Source: 13-2-20CM-68-14 sp051955535 (GTDB lineage Bacteria > Actinomycetota > Thermoleophilia > Gaiellales > Gaiellaceae). From it: 64,000 nucleotides of DNA. The stretch spans positions 35,257 to 99,256 of the forward strand of contig JBQCGP010000024.1 of assembly GCA_051955535.1 (NCBI GenBank), read 5' to 3'. How positions within the stretch are numbered: the stretch's first letter is position 1; each line of letters begins with the position of its first letter. The notes beneath the pieces are model-generated. The model was given only the letters and a program-made list of their open reading frames with translations, made no database searches and was not told the DNA's origin. Shown here piece by piece: positions 47,676-56,800 of the stretch. A program made the translations under genes and the position numbers.

Positions 47676-50600
47676 ACCCTGACGTTTCGGCGAGCCTGGG
47701 CGGAGCGTCCACCCGACCGCAGAACGACGCGCAGGTGGTGCGGGCCGCGCTTGGCCGTACCGGCCCGCCAGACGCCCGTGTAGAGGCCGAGCGTCCCGCG
47801 CAGTACGGTCGAGACCAAGCGCCTGCCGTCATAGAACTGGATCGAGGTGATCTTCCACGGCGCCGAAGCCGCGACCGCGAGCGAGACGTTTCCGCGGGCG
47901 CAGGAGGTGCCGAGCGGCAGGAGCCACGTAATGCTCGGGTGGGTTGTCCCACGCAGGTTCACGCCCTTGATCGTCGTGTTCGGAAGGACGTTGGCTCCGA
48001 TCTGGTCGATGTTCTTCGTCTCCTGGTTGTCCTGCGCCTCGACGGCGCCTTTGAACAGGCCGCGGCCGACCGGCGGCGCCGTGCGCGGGATCGGGAACAG
48101 CGCCAGGCCGCTCGTCGGGTCGTAGAGGGCAGCGCCCAGGAGGACGCGCGGCCGATACTCGATCACGAGCGAGAGCGGGTCAACGCCCGAGCCCGAGTCG
48201 GTCACGCGCGCGGCCAGGAGCGGGCGGCCGGCAGTCACGCGTCGCGTCAGCAGCTTGAACCTCGGGGGCGTCAGGTCGTTGATCCAGGAGCGGAGCACGT
48301 AGGCGCCCGCCAGCGACCGCCCGGTGAAGATGTCGCGACCGGAGTCGACGGCGACGTAGTAGCGCTTTGCGCGCGGGAAGTCGGCCCCCGCGACGCCGAC
48401 GTCGAAGCGGTAGTCGCCGCTGAGGGCGTTCGCGTCGACGGGTGTCCCGGCGTAACCCTGCACGTCGTTCTCGCTGCGCGAGCCGAGCAGGAACGGGTCG
48501 ATCTCCGCGCCGGCGGACGCGGCGACGACCGCCACGCCGAGATTCGCGACCGGCTGGTTGACGTGGACGTAGTAGAGCTTCTCGGCGCCGCTCTCGGTCA
48601 TCGCCGGCCCCGTGTAGGTCGGCGACGGCCCGAATGGACTGGTCGGGAAGCGGTATTGCTCGATGTTCGAGGTGCCTGTTCGCGTGTCGCCCGCCTGGAA
48701 CTTCTTGAGCGGCAGCACGGGGCCGATCTCCGCGCCCGGGCGCACGACACTGAAGAAGTAGGGAACCCGTCGCACCGCCGTGCCTCTCGTGAGCGTGATG
48801 AAGCCGTAGTCGTCGCCGATCGCGGCGTTCGCGTCCGCACGCACGACGACCGGGATCTCCGCGGTGCCGCCCGGCGAGACCGCCGCTGTCGGCGGAAGGT
48901 CGACGGAAGCGCCCGCGGTGGCGGCCTGGCTCTGCAGCCCGATTGTCCACGTCCCTGCGCCGCCGCCTGCGTCCTGCAAGTCCAGCAGCTTCGAGCCGCG
49001 CGAGCTGCCGCCGCGGACGTCGAGGTCGTCGAATGAGAGCGAGACCGGCGATACGAAGAGCTTCGGATCGTCGGCCCGCGGGACGTTGATCAGTCCGGCC
49101 CCCTCGAGCAGCACCGGAGCCTCCTGCGTCCGCGCCGTGTTGCCCCAGGCCGGCCCGGCGGTGGACATCAGCGCCGACTTGATCTCGGCCGGCGTCCAGT
49201 CCGGATGGCGCGCGATCAAGAGCGCGGCCGCGCCGGCGACGTGGGGCGAAGCCATGCTCGTCCCGTCGAAGACCGCGAACGGCTCGCCGACCGACTCCGG
49301 CAGCGTCGCCGAGAGGATCTGCCCGCCCGGCGCGGCGAGGTCGGGCTTCAGCTCGTGCCCGAAATCCGTCGGGCCCGCCGACGAGAAGCTCGTGATCATG
49401 CCGCTGCGCTCGGTGTCGAGTTCGTTGAACGAGCGGTTGAAACGGACGGTCGAGCGGCCTCCCTTGGCGTCGAGGTAGGCGCGAAGGTTCGCGCCGTCGA
49501 GGTCGGAGACCATGCCCGAGTCCAGCGGAAGCTCGATCGGGATGAAGTTGGCCTCGCCCGGGCGGTTGTCGACGACGATCAGGCCCGCGGCGCCGCCGAT
49601 TTGCGCGTTCGCCGCCTTGGCCGCGAAGGCGCAGACGCCACGCGAGACGAGCACGAGTGCGCCGTTGACCGATCCCGGCGGGAGCGTCCCCTGTCCGTTC
49701 GGATCGCTGGCCGGGCCGCAGAGGTGCCGCTCGACCGGTTGCGCGTCGGTGCCGACGATCGAGCCGACGTCGACGAGCGTCTGATCGGAGGTTCCCCAGG
49801 CCGCCGGAAGCTGCGCGATGTCGGCGAACGGGATGTTCTTCAGCGTCGCGGGTGCGTCCGCCGCGGTCGCGCTCAGCGAGGGAGAGAAGACGTGACTGTT
49901 CGAGACGGCCGCAACGGAAATCGCATCCGGCGCGGTCCCCGGAGACCCGGACGAGCCGAGGCCCCAGTCGTCGCGGTCGTTCCCGGCTGCGATCACCGGC
50001 ACGACGCCGGCGGCAGCGACGTTGTGCACGGCCTCGACGAGCGCGTCGCTCGTGGGATCTGCCTGCGGCCCGCCGCCCGAGAAGTTGATCACGTCCATTC
50101 CGTCGTTCACGGCCGCCTCGAACGCGGCCACGATCTGTGGCGTGAACGCGTCGAAGCCGGTCGGCGTCGGCGTGTTGAAGACGCGGTAGTTGCCGAGCCA
50201 CGCCCGCGGGGCGACCCCGCTCAAGCCGGTGACCGCGGGATGGTCGAGGCCTGCCGGGGCGGTGGTGTTCGCGTCGCCGGCCGCGATGCCCGCGACGTGG
50301 GTTCCGTGGAAGGAGGCCGGCCGGAAGAGCGGTAGCTTGCCCTGCTTGCCGGAGCCGGGACCGGGGTAGGCGCGCGCAACGATCACTTTCGGCGTCGTGA
50401 ACGCGAGGTTCCCGCGCGGGAACCCGGCCGGGTAGTTGAAGCCGCTGGGGGAGAAGAACGGGTTCGTCTGGTCGATTCCGTCGTCGACGATCCCGATCTT
50501 GATCCCGTCGCCGCGGTCTCCCGTGGTCGCCCACATGACGTCGGCGCCGATGATCGCCGGGCTTCGGTTCGTGTCGAGCTGGTAGCGCGCGCTCGGGTAG

Positions 50601-51040
50601 ATCTTCGTCACGGCATGCAGCCGCGCGAGCGCGGGAAGCTGCCGCGCGGGCAGCGAGAGCGCGAACCCGTCGAGGATCACGCGGTAGCGGTTGGAGATTC
50701 GCATGGACGGGATCGCGCGCTTCAGCTGCGCTGCGGCCACCTGCTGGGCGCGGGCAAGCCGGGCCAGGTAGGCGCGGGAGCTCGAGCTGCGCACGTTCAG
50801 CCTGGCTCCGCCGTTCGGGCCGAACGCGTTTGCGTGGTAGGCGGCGAGCGGCGGCAGCCTCAAGTCGACTAGTACCGTGACGCGTCCATTTGTCGCCGCC
50901 GTTGGAACCTTCAGCGTCCCCGCACGGACGCGCGGCAGCGTCAGCTCACCGCTGGTTCGCCGGACCGGCTGGAATGTCGCGGTTGCCGAGGACGCGAAGA
51001 GGAGCGCCGCTGCCAGCGGAAGAAGTGCGATGCGGCGCAA
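47666..51040 (-). CDS. Secreted subtilisin-like serine protease (S8) with PA insert
   Basis: A 1124-residue exported protease. A signal peptide covers about residues 1-22, followed by an inhibitor-like prodomain to about 155. The catalytic triad is complete: D186 in GIVDDGID, H243 in HGTHVAGIAAG and S593 in GTSMASPHVAGAAAL, with oxyanion N352 in AAGND. A PA domain is inserted at about 420-525 (ALVLVSRGVCAFAAKAANAQ). The last 450 residues hold several beta domains (fibronectin-like, ending VRVCR). TTG 51040 is chosen because TACCCT lies 7 nt ahead. It shares a 39-nt divergent promoter region with fabI. Confidence 0.94.
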   Translation of the reverse strand: MRRIALLPLAAALLFASSATATFQPVRRTSGELTLPRVRAGTLKVPTAATNGRVTVLVDLRLPPLAAYHANAFGPNGGARLNVRSSSSRAYLARLARAQQVAAAQLKRAIPSMRISNRYRVILDGFALSLPARQLPALARLHAVTKIYPSARYQLDTNRSPAIIGADVMWATTGDRGDGIKIGIVDDGIDQTNPFFSPSGFNYPAGFPRGNLAFTTPKVIVARAYPGPGSGKQGKLPLFRPASFHGTHVAGIAAGDANTTAPAGLDHPAVTGLSGVAPRAWLGNYRVFNTPTPTGFDAFTPQIVAAFEAAVNDGMDVINFSGGGPQADPTSDALVEAVHNVAAAGVVPVIAAGNDRDDWGLGSSGSPGTAPDAISVAAVSNSHVFSPSLSATAADAPATLKNIPFADIAQLPAAWGTSDQTLVDVGSIVGTDAQPVERHLCGPASDPNGQGTLPPGSVNGALVLVSRGVCAFAAKAANAQIGGAAGLIVVDNRPGEANFIPIELPLDSGMVSDLDGANLRAYLDAKGGRSTVRFNRSFNELDTERSGMITSFSSAGPTDFGHELKPDLAAPGGQILSATLPESVGEPFAVFDGTSMASPHVAGAAALLIARHPDWTPAEIKSALMSTAGPAWGNTARTQEAPVLLEGAGLINVPRADDPKLFVSPVSLSFDDLDVRGGSSRGSKLLDLQDAGGGAGTWTIGLQSQAATAGASVDLPPTAAVSPGGTAEIPVVVRADANAAIGDDYGFITLTRGTAVRRVPYFFSVVRPGAEIGPVLPLKKFQAGDTRTGTSNIEQYRFPTSPFGPSPTYTGPAMTESGAEKLYYVHVNQPVANLGVAVVAASAGAEIDPFLLGSRSENDVQGYAGTPVDANALSGDYRFDVGVAGADFPRAKRYYVAVDSGRDIFTGRSLAGAYVLRSWINDLTPPRFKLLTRRVTAGRPLLAARVTDSGSGVDPLSLVIEYRPRVLLGAALYDPTSGLALFPIPRTAPPVGRGLFKGAVEAQDNQETKNIDQIGANVLPNTTIKGVNLRGTTHPSITWLLPLGTSCARGNVSLAVAASAPWKITSIQFYDGRRLVSTVLRGTLGLYTGVWRAGTAKRGPHHLRVVLRSGGRSAQARRNVRVCR

Positions 51041-51047
51041 TCGACTC

Positions 51048-51053
51048 AGGGTA
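51048..51053 (-). promoter_or_regulatory. -10-like TACCCT, leaderless start of the subtilase gene
   Basis: On the minus strand TACCCT ends 7 nt before TTG 51040. It lies back to back with the TAGACT of fabI on the plus strand. Confidence 0.5.
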
Positions 51054-51065
51054 GCGGAGAAGCCG

Positions 51066-51071
51066 TAGACT
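51066..51071 (+). promoter_or_regulatory. -10-like TAGACT, leaderless start of fabI
   Basis: TAGACT ends 8 nt before GTG 51080, with no ribosome-binding site. Confidence 0.55.
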
Positions 51072-51079
51072 CGCCCGCC

Positions 51080-51856
51080 GTGGCGGGTTTCGACGGCAAG
51101 CGCGGCCTCGTCCTCGGGGTCGCCAACAAGCGCTCGATCGCCTGGGCGATCGCGAAGCGCCTCGCGGACGCCGGCGCCCGGCTCGCCTTCACCTACCAGG
51201 GCGTGCGAATCGAGGCAGGAGTCCGGGAGCTGGCCGGAACCGTCGATTCGCCGCTCGTCACGGAGTGCGACGTCCGCTCCGACGACGATCTCGCCCGCGT
51301 CGTCCGCGAGGCCGGCGAGGTGTTCGGCGGGGAGCTCGATCTGCTCGTCCATTCGGTCGCGTTCGCCGCGGCCGAGGATCTCGAGGGCCGCTTCACGGAT
51401 ACGCCGCGCGAGCGTTTCTGGATGGCCCTCGACGTCAGCGCCTATTCACTCGTCGCCGCGGCGCACGAGGCGGAGCCGCTGATGGAGGCCGCGGGCGGCG
51501 GCTCGATCCTGACGATGACCTACCTCGGCGGCAAGCGGGCCGTCCCGCACTACAACGTGATGGGCGTCGCCAAGGCGGCGCTCGACTCGTCGGTGCAGTA
51601 CCTCGCGTGGGACCTGGGCGCCAAGAACATCCGCGTCAACGCGATCTCAGCAGGTCCGGTAAGGACGCTCGCGGCGCGCTCGATCGCCGGCTTTCCGACC
51701 ATGGAGGCGATCGTCGAGGAGCGCGCGCCGCTGCGGCGCCACATCAACGCGGACGACGTCGGCGCGGCGGCCGCATACCTGCTCTCGGACGAGGCTCGCA
51801 ACGTGACCGGGACGACGCTCTACGTCGATTCCGGGTATCACGCCATGGGGATGTAA
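51080..51856 (+). CDS. fabI: Enoyl-ACP reductase I
   Basis: NADH-dependent enoyl-ACP reductase of fatty acid elongation. 258 residues with LVLGVANKRSIAWAIAKRLAD at the cofactor site, HSVAFAAAEDL, and the FabI-type catalytic region MTYLGGKRAVPHYNVMGVAKAAL (Tyr-x6-Lys). The C-terminal ISAGPVRTLAARSI and SGYHAMGM are typical. GTG 51080 follows TAGACT by 8 nt. It is unrelated in subtype to the FabL-like enzyme encoded at 3114-3854. Confidence 0.95.
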   Translation: MAGFDGKRGLVLGVANKRSIAWAIAKRLADAGARLAFTYQGVRIEAGVRELAGTVDSPLVTECDVRSDDDLARVVREAGEVFGGELDLLVHSVAFAAAEDLEGRFTDTPRERFWMALDVSAYSLVAAAHEAEPLMEAAGGGSILTMTYLGGKRAVPHYNVMGVAKAALDSSVQYLAWDLGAKNIRVNAISAGPVRTLAARSIAGFPTMEAIVEERAPLRRHINADDVGAAAAYLLSDEARNVTGTTLYVDSGYHAMGM

Positions 51857-51864
51857 AGCGGCCG

Positions 51865-52323
51865 CTAGAGGTCGCGCGCCGCGGCGAGCAGTTCGTCGGT
51901 GTCGGGCACCTCGCCGTCGTCGTAACGCCAGACGCCGCGGATTGTGCCGTCCGGGTCCACCAGGAAGGCCGAGCGCACGGCGACGTCCTGGTAGCCGCGG
52001 AACTCACGCCCGATCCCGAAGCCCTGGATCGCGTCGCCGTTCCAGTCGGACACGAGCGGGAAGTTCAGATCGAGCGCTTGTGCCCACGCGATGTGCGTCC
52101 AGGGCGAGTCGCGCGAGACGCCGAAGATCCGCACGCCCGCCGCTTCGAAATCCGCGCTCCTGTCACGCAGGAGCTCCATCTCGTTCGTTCAGGTCGACGA
52201 CCAGTCGAAGAGGTAGAAGAGGAAGAGAACAGGGCCTTCCTCGGCGAGCGCGCGCAGCGAGACCCGCTCTCGCGGGGCGACCCAGACCTCGGCGTCCGGA
52301 ATCCGGTGGCCTGTTGCCAGCAC
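51865..52323 (-). CDS. Selenocysteine peroxiredoxin with in-frame UGA
   Basis: A 152-residue AhpC/TSA-fold peroxidase. Read through the TGA at 52191-52189, the catalytic region is FYLFDWSSTUTNEMELLRD with U45 in the place of the peroxidatic cysteine of (T/S)xxC. The usual Pro seven residues earlier is Leu. Before the UGA come the typical IPDAEVWVAP and EEGPVLFLF strands; after it, VRIFGVSRDSPWTHIAWAQAL, FPLVSDWNG and RSAFLVDPDGTIRGVW. The protein has no cysteine at all, so it would be a one-Sec enzyme that needs an external thiol. GTG 52323 follows TAAGCT by 7 nt. A perfect hairpin sits 14 nt past the UGA. Treating the UGA as a stop would break one continuous domain in two. Confidence 0.9.
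52156..52174 (-). promoter_or_regulatory. Putative bacterial SECIS element of the peroxiredoxin gene
   Basis: On the minus strand GCTCCTG (52174-52168) pairs with CAGGAGC (52162-52156) over loop CGTGA. The loop begins 22 nt after the UGA and has a G in its second position. Confidence 0.82.
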
Positions 52324-52330
52324 GTGGGCG

Positions 52331-52336
52331 AGCTTA
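52331..52336 (-). promoter_or_regulatory. -10-like TAAGCT, leaderless start of the peroxiredoxin gene
   Basis: TAAGCT on the minus strand ends 7 nt before GTG 52323. It overlaps the stop region of the upstream propeller gene. Confidence 0.5.
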
Positions 52337-53290
52337 AGGCACAACCGCGACTGCGACGTCTCGCGCTGACGGCGCGACCCGTTCATCGAGGAGGACGCGT
52401 CCTGCGTCTGACAGCTCGGTGAGGGTCCCCCTCGTCAGCGATGACGTGATGACGAAGCTGCCGAACGTCGAGACATTGAACGATCCCGCAGGCAGCCGAA
52501 CGCTCCTCAACAGCCTTGTCGTCGGCAAAGAGATGATGCGCAACGTGCCGTCGTCGCCGCTCGTCACGTAGGCATGGTCGTGCTTCGAGTACGGATTGAA
52601 GGCGACGTGCTGCGGCGCCGAGCCGCCGTAGAGCGCCTTTAGCGGCCGTTGGGTGATGGCATCGAAGATCCGCACCCACGGGCCGACGTCGTAGGTCACC
52701 CAGACGCGCCGGCCGCCTGGGCCGAACGCCAGGTCGTGGGCGGGCCCGCGGGGGTTCACGTGCCCGATCAGCCGAGGTCGCGCCGGATCGGTGGTGTCCA
52801 CGATCGAGATGGAGCGCGCCCGCTCGCCGAGGGCAATCCACAGCCGTGGCTGATCGGGGCTGACCGCGATGTGGTGTGCGCCGAAGCCGACGAAGAGCTT
52901 CCGGATCACGCGTCCGCGGATCACCGCGAGCTGCCCACGTGCGTCGTCGGTGACATAGACGTAGCGACCGTCCGGTGAGCACGCGGGAATGTGGGGCGAG
53001 GCGAATCCGCGCAGAACCCGGCGAATCCGCAGCGTCGACGTGTCGACGAGCGTTACGGCGCCCGCGCGCACGCTGACGACGGCCGCGGTCCCGCCGCAGA
53101 CGGCGACGTTCTGCGGGTCGGCCGGCATCCGAAGCCGCTTGACGATCCGGCCAGAGGGCAACTCGACTGCCACGAGTTGGTTCGTCGTCTCCGCCGTGAC
53201 GAGCGCGATCGGCCTGCCCCCTCCGGCGCCGGCTTCTGACGCCGGCGACAGCAGGGCAGCGGCGGCGAGCACGAACCAGGCGAGCTTCAC
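52334..53290 (-). CDS. Secreted YVTN/YncE-like beta-propeller
   Basis: A 318-residue exported protein with a signal peptide (KLAWFVLAAAALLSPASEAGA). The mature part is a seven-bladed YncE-like propeller with repeated units such as VAVELPSGRIVKRLRMPADPQ, LVDTSTLRIRRVL, HIPACSPDGRYVYVTDD and HVAFNPYSKHDHAYVTSGDDG. Binding partner and function are unknown. GTG 53290. Just downstream on the same strand is the selenocysteine peroxiredoxin gene, whose promoter hexamer lies at the very end of this gene. Confidence 0.85.
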   Translation of the reverse strand: MKLAWFVLAAAALLSPASEAGAGGGRPIALVTAETTNQLVAVELPSGRIVKRLRMPADPQNVAVCGGTAAVVSVRAGAVTLVDTSTLRIRRVLRGFASPHIPACSPDGRYVYVTDDARGQLAVIRGRVIRKLFVGFGAHHIAVSPDQPRLWIALGERARSISIVDTTDPARPRLIGHVNPRGPAHDLAFGPGGRRVWVTYDVGPWVRIFDAITQRPLKALYGGSAPQHVAFNPYSKHDHAYVTSGDDGTLRIISLPTTRLLRSVRLPAGSFNVSTFGSFVITSSLTRGTLTELSDAGRVLLDERVAPSARDVAVAVVP

Positions 53291-53330
53291 GGAGTCGATA
53301 CGCGCGGATGTGCGAATCGCGTCCGGCGGT

Positions 53331-53336
53331 GATAAT
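53331..53336 (+). promoter_or_regulatory. -10 hexamer GATAAT before the GAF gene
   Basis: TGATAAT (extended form) ends 6 nt before GTG 53343 with no ribosome-binding site. Confidence 0.5.
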
Positions 53337-53342
53337 CCCGCC

Positions 53343-53834
53343 GTGGAGGACCGCCAGCGACGTGCGGTCGAAGTGCTGGCCGGCGAGACGTCCTTGCCCG
53401 GGCTGCTGCACGCGGCGACGCGCGAGTTCGTCGACGTGGTGAACGGCGACGCCTGTGCGATCTCCCGAGTTGTCGGGCAGGTGCTGATCCAGGTCGCGGA
53501 GCACGCGCGCGACGGGCGAACGCTCGTGCTCGGTCACGGCTACCTGATCTCGGACTTCCCGCTGACCGAGAAGGCACTCGAGAACGACGAGCCGAAGTGC
53601 GTCTCGGTGCACGACGAAGATCCCGATCCGCGCGAGTCCGCGCTTCTGAACGAGCTCGGCTTCGAGTCGCTGCTCATGCTGCCGCTGCACGCGCCGGACG
53701 GGCCCTGGGGCCTCGCCGAGATCTATGTCAACGGGAGGCACTTCGGCCAGGACGACGTCGTCGCGGCGCGCCCGCTCGCCCAGGCGTTCGGGGAGCGCCT
53801 CGCGGTGCTTCCTGCGGCGGCCTCTACCCGTTAA
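53343..53834 (+). CDS. GAF-domain protein
   Basis: A 163-residue single-domain sensor-like protein. The GAF pattern is visible: VNGDACAISRVVGQVLIQVAEHA strands, a central DFPLTEKALENDEPKCVSVHDED, then LGFESLLMLPLHAPDGPWGLAEIYVNG and the last helix DVVAARPLAQAFGERLAVL. No output domain is attached, so it probably binds a small ligand and works with a partner. Its TAA shares the palindrome TTAA with the ileS stop. Confidence 0.82.
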   Translation: MEDRQRRAVEVLAGETSLPGLLHAATREFVDVVNGDACAISRVVGQVLIQVAEHARDGRTLVLGHGYLISDFPLTEKALENDEPKCVSVHDEDPDPRESALLNELGFESLLMLPLHAPDGPWGLAEIYVNGRHFGQDDVVAARPLAQAFGERLAVLPAAASTR

Positions 53835-56800
53835 GCCTTTGCGATCTGCGGTTCGGCGATCGGGCCGTCGACCTCGATCTCGACGGCGAGCGTCTCCTGC
53901 TTGATCCAGTCCTCGTGCCGCAGTAGCTCGCGCTGCGACGCCGGCAGCGTGATCCGGATCCGGTCGGTGAGCTCGAGGCCCTGCTGCTTGCGCATCGAGT
54001 TGATCTGGTGGATCAGGTCGAGCACGAGTCGCTCGAGCTCGAGCTCGGGATCGATCGCCGTGTCGAGTGCGACCGTGAGGCCGTCGCCGCTCGCAACCGC
54101 CCAGCCTTCCTTCCCGGCCCGCTCGACGAGCACCTCGTCGGGGCCGAGCTCGTGTCCGGCGGCGCGGAAGCGGCCGCCGTCGAGCTCCTCGAAGTCGCCG
54201 GCTTCCAGCGCGGCACGGACGGCGCCGAGCTCCTTCCCGAGCTTCGGTCCGAGCACGGGCAGGTTCGGCTTCACCCGAAGCTCGGTCGCCTCCACCGGCG
54301 CGAGCTCGACGTCCTTGACTCGCAGCTCCTCGCGCACCTCGGCCACGTGCTCGCCGTCGAGCAGGACGCCCTCGACCACGAGCCTCCGCAGCGGCTGGCG
54401 CAGCTGGATGCCGGACTGCGAGCGCGCTTGGCGGCCGAGCTCGACGACCCGCCGGGTCTCGGCGACCTCCCGCAGAAGGCTCTCGTCCGCATCGCCGACG
54501 TCCGGCCAGCCGGCGAGATGTACCGACGCGGGCGCCCCTTCGGCCACCCCGGCCACGACGCGCTGCCAGAGCCACTCCGTCAGGAAGGGAATCACCGGCG
54601 CGACCGCGCGGAGGCCCTGCACAAGCGCGAACCAGAGCACGCGCAGTGCCTCGGCCTCGCCGTTCCAGAACCGCCGGCGCGACCGGCGGATGTACCAGTT
54701 GGAGACGTCGTCGACGAACGTCTCGAACGCGCGGATCACGTTCACGGTCATCGTCTCCTCGTACGCCTGAGTCGCTTCCGCTACGAAGGCGTGAGTGCGA
54801 GCGACGAGCCAGCGATCGAGCGTCCGCTCGAATGACGGCGGCTCGGCGAGGTCGGCGTAGTCGGGGCGCCAGCGTTCGACGTTCGCGTAGTCGACGAGGA
54901 ACTTGACCGAGTTCCAGAGCGTCAGCAGCTTGCGCTTGATCTCGTTCGCCGGCCCGAACCCGAACAGGAGGTTCTGGCTCGGCGGCTGCGCGCAGTACTG
55001 CCAGCGCATCACGTCCGCGCCCATGCGGGCGAAGGCGTCCTCGGCTTCGATCGTGTTGCCCCACGAGGCGTGCATTTCACGCCCGGTCTCGTCGAGCATC
55101 TTCTCGTACGCGAGCACACGGTTGTACGGGGTCCGGCCGACGAGCGCGACCGACATGAAGAGCTGCGAGTAAAACCAAAGGCGGATCTGCTCGCGCATCT
55201 CGGAGACCCAGTCGGCCGGGAACCACTGCTCCCAGTAGGCGTGGTCCGGCAGATCCGCCTTCGTGAGTCCCTGCGCGGCCCCGGTCGCGTAGCCCTCGGG
55301 CACGTACTTCGGGTTCTCCCAGCCGAGCGTCGAGAACGGCACGATCCCGGCGTCGAGCCACACGTCGCCGACCTCGAGAATCCGCTCGACGCGCTTGCCG
55401 CATTTCGCACACGCGATCGGCACGCGATCGATCCACGGTCGCCGTAGCTCCTGGAGCTGTTCGAAGCCCTCGAGCGCACGCTCTCGTAACTCCTCCTTCG
55501 AGCCGATCACGTTCAGCTCGCCGCAGTCACAGGGGTAGAACGGCAGCGGCAATCCGTAGTAGCGCCGACGCGAGATGTTCCAGTCGCTCATGTTCACGAG
55601 CCAGTCGTCCATGCGCTTGCCGAAGTACTCGGGCACCCATTCGACTGTGTCGTTGGCCTCGCGCATTGGCGCGCGGATCTCCTCGACAGAGATGAACCAA
55701 TCGTCGGCGATGCGGAAGATCAGCGGCGTGTGGCAGCGCCAGCACTCCGGGTAGCGGTGCTCGTAGAGGCCGGCCTCGACCAGCCGGCCCTTCTCCTCCA
55801 GATTGCCGATGATCTGCTCCGCGGCCTCGGTCGTCGAGAGCCCGTGGAGCCAGCCGTAGTCGTCATAGAAGCGACCGGACTCGTCGACCGGCATCAACAC
55901 GGGCAGGTCGTGGATGCGCGAGAGCTCGAAGTCCTCGGTGCCGGCGCCGGGAGCGATGTGGACGATCCCCGTGCCTTCGTCGAGCGAGACCTCGTCCCAC
56001 GGGATCACGCGGTGCTCGACGGAAGCTCCGGGCCCGAGGTCGTCGAAGGGGCCTTCGTAGCGCCAGCCGACGAGCTCCGAGCCCTTCAGGCGCTCGTCGA
56101 AGTCCTCATCCGGATATCGAGGCGCGGCGACCCACTCGCCGTTGAGGCGCCGTGCGTACTGCGCATCCGGATTGACCGCAGCGGCGACGTTCGCCGGCAG
56201 CGTCCACGGCGTAGTCGTCCAGACTACGAGCGACTCGCCCGGGCGGTCCAGGAGCGGGAGCCGGACGAAGAGCGACGGATCGGCGCGCTCGACGTACGAG
56301 CCGGTGAGCTCGTGCGCCGAGATCGAGGTCCCGCAGCGCGGGCACCACTCGGTCGAGCGGTGGCCGAGGTAGAGCCACCCTCGCTCGTGGACGAGCCGGA
56401 GGAACTTCCAGATGTATTCGATGTTCGTGTCGCTGAACGTGAAGTAGTCGTTGCCCCAGTCCATCCACTGGCCGAGGCGCTGCGAGCCGCGAGTCAGCGC
56501 CTCGGACGAGCTGACGACGACGTCACGGCACTTGGCGGCGAACTCCTCGAGCCCGTACTCCTCGATCTCGCGCTTCGAGTTGAGCCCGAGCTGGCGCTCG
56601 ACGCCCACCTCGATCCAGAGACCCTGGCAATCGAAGCCGTTCTGGTAGCGCTGGTCGAAACCACGCAGCGCCTTGTAGCGCTGGAAGACGTCCTTGAGCG
56701 TGCGGCCCCAGGCGGTGTGGACGCCGAGCGAGAATCTGTTCGCCGTGACAGGGCCGTCTGTGAACGACCACCTGTCGTTGCCGCGGTTCTGCTCGCGGAG

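Noticed and set aside
51865..52386. Two separate genes or a nonsense-mutated peroxiredoxin pseudogene
   Set aside because: The frame, codon usage and fold continue across the TGA, the TGA is exactly at the catalytic residue, and a hairpin lies at SECIS distance. Sec decoding explains all of this.
52383..55064. Long minus-strand open frame of about 890 codons
   Set aside because: It runs through ileS, the GAF gene and the propeller gene in a different frame, with Arg-rich composition and no domain. Treated as a shadow.
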